Of a DNA stretch of 6,953 nucleotides, positions 4,756 to 6,953 are shown one piece after another. The position numbers and the translations under genes were made by a program. The notes below the pieces were generated by a model. That model worked only from the letters and a program-made list of their open reading frames with translations. It was not told where the DNA came from and made no database searches. The first letter of the stretch is position 1, and every line of letters begins with the position of its first letter. The DNA is taken from positions 1 to 6,953 of the forward strand of contig CAJMPE010000107.1 in assembly GCA_905215275.1 (NCBI GenBank). The letters run 5' to 3'. The DNA comes from an uncultured bacterium (GTDB lineage Bacteria > Actinomycetota > Coriobacteriia > Coriobacteriales > Coriobacteriaceae).

Positions 4756-6033
4756 CTAGTGCTGCGCGACGACAACGCCCAGGCCATCGGGAATGACGGC
4801 AACCTTGGCATCGGCACCCTTCATCTCAAAGGCGAGCTTGAGCGCCTCCTCGATAGTGTTGACCGGCGTCATGTGCATATCCTTGAGCATCTGGTGATCG
4901 CACAGGTCGGTGACCATAATCACAGGGTGATGCGCCAGGATGCGGGCGAAAATCTGGCTCGTCCACTGGTCGGGCAGGGTCTCGTCCTTAGGACGGTCGA
5001 TGCAGGCGCGCTCAAACTCCGCCGGATCGTTGTCGGCGATGTTGTGATAGAAGCCTTCGCCACCGTGACCGTCGGCGCAACCGGCGACATCAATAATCAC
5101 GCCGCCCTCGGGAAGCGTGGCCTCGGCAGAGCACATGCCCTTCACGGCCTGGTAGATGTTCTGGTCGAGCGGGTAGCCGCCGTTGGTGGTGATGGCAATC
5201 TCGCACTCAACGGGCTCAACGCCGGCAAGGCTCTTCACGAACTCGCAGCCAGCCTCGTGCGCCTTGTGGATATCGCCGGCAAAGGAGCCGATGACCTCGT
5301 GCTTGCCGTTGAGCACCACGTTAAGCACAAAGGCAAGGTGAGCCATCTCGGCAGCGGCAAACATGTCCTCGCTCACGTGGTTGTGGCACAGGTTGCCGGC
5401 ACGCGAATGGGAATCGTTCACAAACTGACCGTTATGGTTGTACATGATGGTCTTATAGCTGGCAATGCCGGGCAGCACGGACTTGCGGCTGCCAGAGAAG
5501 CCAGCAAAGAAGTGCGGCTCAATAAAGCCCTCGGCAAGCAGCAGATCGCAATCGGCCGCAATCTTGTTGATGATGCACTCGCCGCCAGAAGGCAGGGTGC
5601 CGATCTTTTTCATCATGCTGTCGTCAGTCGCGACGTGCATAACGATTTCCTCGTTGGCAACGATCTCCTCGCCGTACTTGTTGACGAGCTCCTCGTGCGT
5701 CGACGGACGGTGCATACCCGTAGCAACCAGAATGCGCACGCGAGCCTCGGGCGCAGCGGAATGGATGTGATGCAGCAGAATAGGCATCGTCACACGCGAG
5801 GGGACGGGACGCGTATGATCGGAGCTAATAATGACAATATCCTTCTTGCCAGCACAAAGCTCCTCGAGCGAAGGTGAGCCGTAAGGGTTGGCAAGCGACT
5901 CTTCTACCAGCTCTTCCTGCGATTTTGTAGTCTTAAACTCGTTTTGATGACCTTCCATCACACCCACGAAGTTCTTATCCTCGAGCTCTAGATGCAACGT
6001 CTTGTGGTCAAACGGTAGTTCACATTCAAACAA
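4756..6033 (-). CDS. larA: Lactate racemase LarA (nickel-pincer nucleotide enzyme)
   Basis: Interconverts L- and D-lactate in the cytoplasm by hydride transfer to the nickel-pincer nucleotide cofactor. With the TTG at 6033 as start the protein has 425 residues, and every key residue falls at exactly the number known from L. plantarum LarA: Asp72 and Arg75 (SDHTRP), His108 (ATGMHRP), His174 (EPHFFAGFSGSRKS), cofactor-anchoring Lys184, nickel ligand His200, Gln295 and Lys298. This, the Shine-Dalgarno sequence 9 nt upstream, and the family-typical opening ELPFDHKTLHLEL support TTG over an in-frame ATG at 6174, whose extra 47 residues look like translated leader. larD follows 49 nt downstream. 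LarA homologues acting on other 2-hydroxyacids exist, but full residue conservation plus larB, larC and a lactate-type channel favour lactate. LarE is not in the window. Confidence 0.95.
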   Translation of the reverse strand: MFECELPFDHKTLHLELEDKNFVGVMEGHQNEFKTTKSQEELVEESLANPYGSPSLEELCAGKKDIVIISSDHTRPVPSRVTMPILLHHIHSAAPEARVRILVATGMHRPSTHEELVNKYGEEIVANEEIVMHVATDDSMMKKIGTLPSGGECIINKIAADCDLLLAEGFIEPHFFAGFSGSRKSVLPGIASYKTIMYNHNGQFVNDSHSRAGNLCHNHVSEDMFAAAEMAHLAFVLNVVLNGKHEVIGSFAGDIHKAHEAGCEFVKSLAGVEPVECEIAITTNGGYPLDQNIYQAVKGMCSAEATLPEGGVIIDVAGCADGHGGEGFYHNIADNDPAEFERACIDRPKDETLPDQWTSQIFARILAHHPVIMVTDLCDHQMLKDMHMTPVNTIEEALKLAFEMKGADAKVAVIPDGLGVVVAQH

Positions 6034-6042
6034 TGACGAGTG

Positions 6043-6054
6043 CCCTCTTCCTTT
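6043..6054 (-). promoter_or_regulatory. Ribosome binding site that fixes the larA TTG start
   Basis: The minus strand reads AAAGGAAGAGGG, a purine-rich Shine-Dalgarno region ending 9 nt before the TTG at 6033. No in-frame ATG or GTG lies nearby with a comparable signal. Confidence 0.65.
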
Positions 6055-6124
6055 CAACTGACACACTAGATAAACCGTTGGAAGGATACGCCGCTCACCG
6101 AAAAACACCACCGTCCACCGAGTC

Positions 6125-6154
6125 ATTAACACAACGTTCATATTTGACCCACAA
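6125..6154 (-). promoter_or_regulatory. Candidate larA promoter
   Basis: On the minus strand TTGTGG (6149-6154) is followed after 18 nt by GTTAAT (6125-6130), which is preceded by TGT and so resembles an extended -10 element. Transcription would start near 6118, giving a leader of about 85 nt. This is the best match I see in the larA upstream region but neither box is consensus. Confidence 0.35.
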
Positions 6155-6329
6155 CAAAACGGCCGCGATCCCAAACGGAACCGCAGCCGCCTGTAAAAGA
6201 CACTATGGGCAGGATGGTCAACGCAATGCCGAGACGAACGTTCACCCCGATGGCATGCGCGCGTAAGTCATCTTGTATAAATACGTCAACTAATTGCATA
6301 AAATGGCGCATGGATTTCTAGCCGTAACA
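6155..6329. other. Intergenic region upstream of larA, no gene recognised
   Basis: No convincing gene or RNA is visible. AACGTTCA occurs twice on the plus strand (6133-6140 and 6237-6244), the second copy inside the palindrome GAACGTTC (6236-6243), and could be a regulator site for larA. An AT-rich patch at 6270-6305 (with TATAAAT and CATAAAAT on the plus strand, TATACA on the minus strand) could hold a further promoter in either direction. The inverted repeat found before larB does not recur here. Confidence 0.4.
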
Positions 6330-6600
6330 GGGTAGTACCCTCCGGAGCGTGCATTTTTGCGAGTATTCAGCATCGCGGGATAAGATTTTGGTGTCAAAAG
6401 TCTTTCAAAAGGTAGATAGTCCTCATGACTCGTCCCATCTGGATAGCATGCGGCGAGAAACCAGCCATATACGGGCATCGCCAAGGCCCAATTGTCGTGC
6501 AAAAGCATCAACAAAGGTAGCGAAAGCCGGCTATGGCCTTATGCATCAATCTTTGGCTGCTGAAAACTCCGTTTTTTGCACGTCGCCCCAAGCACCACCC
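6330..6600. repeat. About 270-bp noncoding block with imperfect 43-nt inverted ends
   Basis: Positions 6330-6372 and, in inverted orientation, 6558-6600 are both 43 nt and match without gaps at 25 of 43 positions, best at the inner edge (TGCTGAA, ACTC, TGCACG) and at the outer tip (ACCC). The left arm also contains GGGTAGTACCC and CTCCGGAG palindromes. The interior (6373-6557) is less GC-rich than the genes and has no recognisable protein; open frames crossing it lack ribosome binding sites and familiar sequence. It could be a degenerate miniature inverted-repeat element or a structured RNA. Confidence 0.4.
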
Positions 6601-6628
6601 TCACCCAGCGGCTGATTCGCCAAAGGTC

Positions 6629-6760
6629 GGACATCGCAGGGCCCGCCATAGGTTTACTTTTAGGCACACTCCACAGGACGCAAGAAGCCCTCGCCGCACT
6701 CCACATTAGGCGCGAAGCGCACTTTATTTTCATCAGCTTTAATCCCTGAAAACCGAGGAC
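6629..6760 (+). repeat. Repeat array, first unit (degenerate)
   Basis: Begins with GGACATCGCAGGGCCCGCC, passes through ACTCCACAGGACGCA (6668-6682) and AGCCCTCGCCGCAC (6686-6699), and ends with GCGCGAAGCGC and a TTTATTTT tract, CAGC, TAATCC and ACCGAGGAC. The front part matches the unit at 6867 at an offset of 238 bp; the tail matches 6820-6870. The hairpin arm that should pair with CCCTCGC is lost, leaving only GCGC-GAA-GCGC before the T-rich tract. Confidence 0.65.
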
Positions 6761-6790
6761 GAAGGAACCCGATGGGTTTCCCCCTGAATG

Positions 6791-6866
6791 CATTCCGCAG
6801 CACGAAGCCCTTTCCAAACGCGCGAAGCGCGCCTTTATTTCCCCAGCAAGTAATCCACCGAAGACC
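6791..6866 (+). repeat. Repeat array, second unit (shortened)
   Basis: CATTCCGCAG (6791-6800) opens the unit as in the third copy (6905-6914), then GAAGCCC, a CGCGC-GAA-GCGCG hairpin (6819-6831) followed by CCTTTATTT, then CAGC, TAATCC and ACCG. The CTCGCCGCAC section of the other copies is missing. Spacing to the neighbouring units is 124 bp upstream and 114 bp downstream. Confidence 0.6.
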
Positions 6867-6953
6867 GGACATCGTAGGGGCCGCCGTTTGTTTTCTTTCC
6901 GGCGCATTCCGCAGGACGCAGAAGCCCTCGCCGCACGAAGTGCGCAGCGAGGG
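6867..6953 (+). repeat. Repeat array, third unit (runs off the window)
   Basis: Starts with GGACATCGTAGGGGCCGCC, then CTTTCCGGCGCATTCCGCAG, GACGCAGAAG and the hairpin at 6925-6953. It is the best preserved array copy and aligns both with the first unit and with the left half of the palindrome at 3826-3950 (shared TAGGGG, CTTTCC, TCCGCAGGACGCA, CTCGCCGCAC and GTGCGCAGCGAG). The window ends at the last base of the stem. Confidence 0.75.
6925..6953. terminator. Terminator-like hairpin at the window end
   Basis: CCCTCGC (6925-6931) pairs with GCGAGGG (6947-6953), and CGCAC with GTGCG around the loop GAA, with CA unpaired on the right side. This is the architecture of the terminator at 3867-3909, where the outer stem is GGCTCGC/GCGAGCC. 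Whether a T-tract follows cannot be seen because the window stops here. Confidence 0.5.

Noticed and set aside
4744..5877. A 377-codon plus-strand frame lying antisense to larA, and a 266-codon frame antisense to larD (3996-4796)
   Set aside because: Typical shadow frames in GC-rich DNA; larA and larD are certain from conserved catalytic and pore residues, and the antisense products resemble nothing.
6138..6245. A 35-codon minus-strand frame from GTG with a hydrophobic start and a cysteine, lipoprotein-like, upstream of larA
   Set aside because: No credible Shine-Dalgarno sequence, its end overlaps the candidate larA promoter, and the likeness is slight.
6290..6514. A 74-codon open frame on the minus strand and an 88-codon frame on the plus strand (6349-6615)
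   Set aside because: Neither has a ribosome binding site or familiar sequence, they overlap antisense to each other, and both run through the inverted-repeat block.
6539..6907. A 122-codon minus-strand frame and an overlapping 70-codon frame (6660-6872)
   Set aside because: They are translations of the tandem repeat units, with no start signal or family resemblance.

Overview
This window looks like chromosome from a high-GC gut actinobacterium of the class Coriobacteriia. Collinsella is my best guess, from GC-rich codon use, the gene content and the style of the intergenic repeats; no marker gene proves the genus. I found no phage, transposase, CRISPR, rRNA or tRNA.

Layout. Positions 1-416 (minus) are the N-terminal third of aspartyl-tRNA synthetase (aspS), cut by the window edge. 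It is divergent from serB (673-1308, plus), a HAD-family phosphoserine phosphatase. The rest of the coding capacity is a lactate racemization locus in two convergent transcription units. On the plus strand larB (1423-2205), larC (2216-3127) and a TetR-family regulator (3130-3669) are packed with 10-nt and 2-nt gaps. On the minus strand larA (4756-6033) is followed by a larD/glpF-type channel (3975-4706). The units meet at a 125-bp nested palindrome (3826-3950) whose core is a bidirectional intrinsic terminator.

How the genes work together. LarB starts building the nickel-pincer nucleotide (NPN) cofactor from nicotinic acid adenine dinucleotide, and LarC inserts nickel. LarA carries the cofactor on Lys184 and interconverts L- and D-lactate. 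The channel probably moves lactic acid or a similar small solute. LarE, the sulfur-insertion enzyme needed between LarB and LarC, is not in the window, so the set is incomplete here. The LarC gene has only the N-terminal (LarC1-type) part; the regulator begins where the CTP-binding LarC2 domain would be expected. The regulator and an 11-bp perfect inverted repeat before larB are the obvious control candidates.

The last ~900 bases (6034-6953) hold no convincing gene. They contain the larA upstream region, a ~270-bp block with imperfect 43-nt inverted ends (6330-6600), and a degenerate tandem array (6629-6953) of a repeat related to the terminator palindrome at 3826-3950. The last copy keeps the same hairpin with paired base changes and runs off the window.
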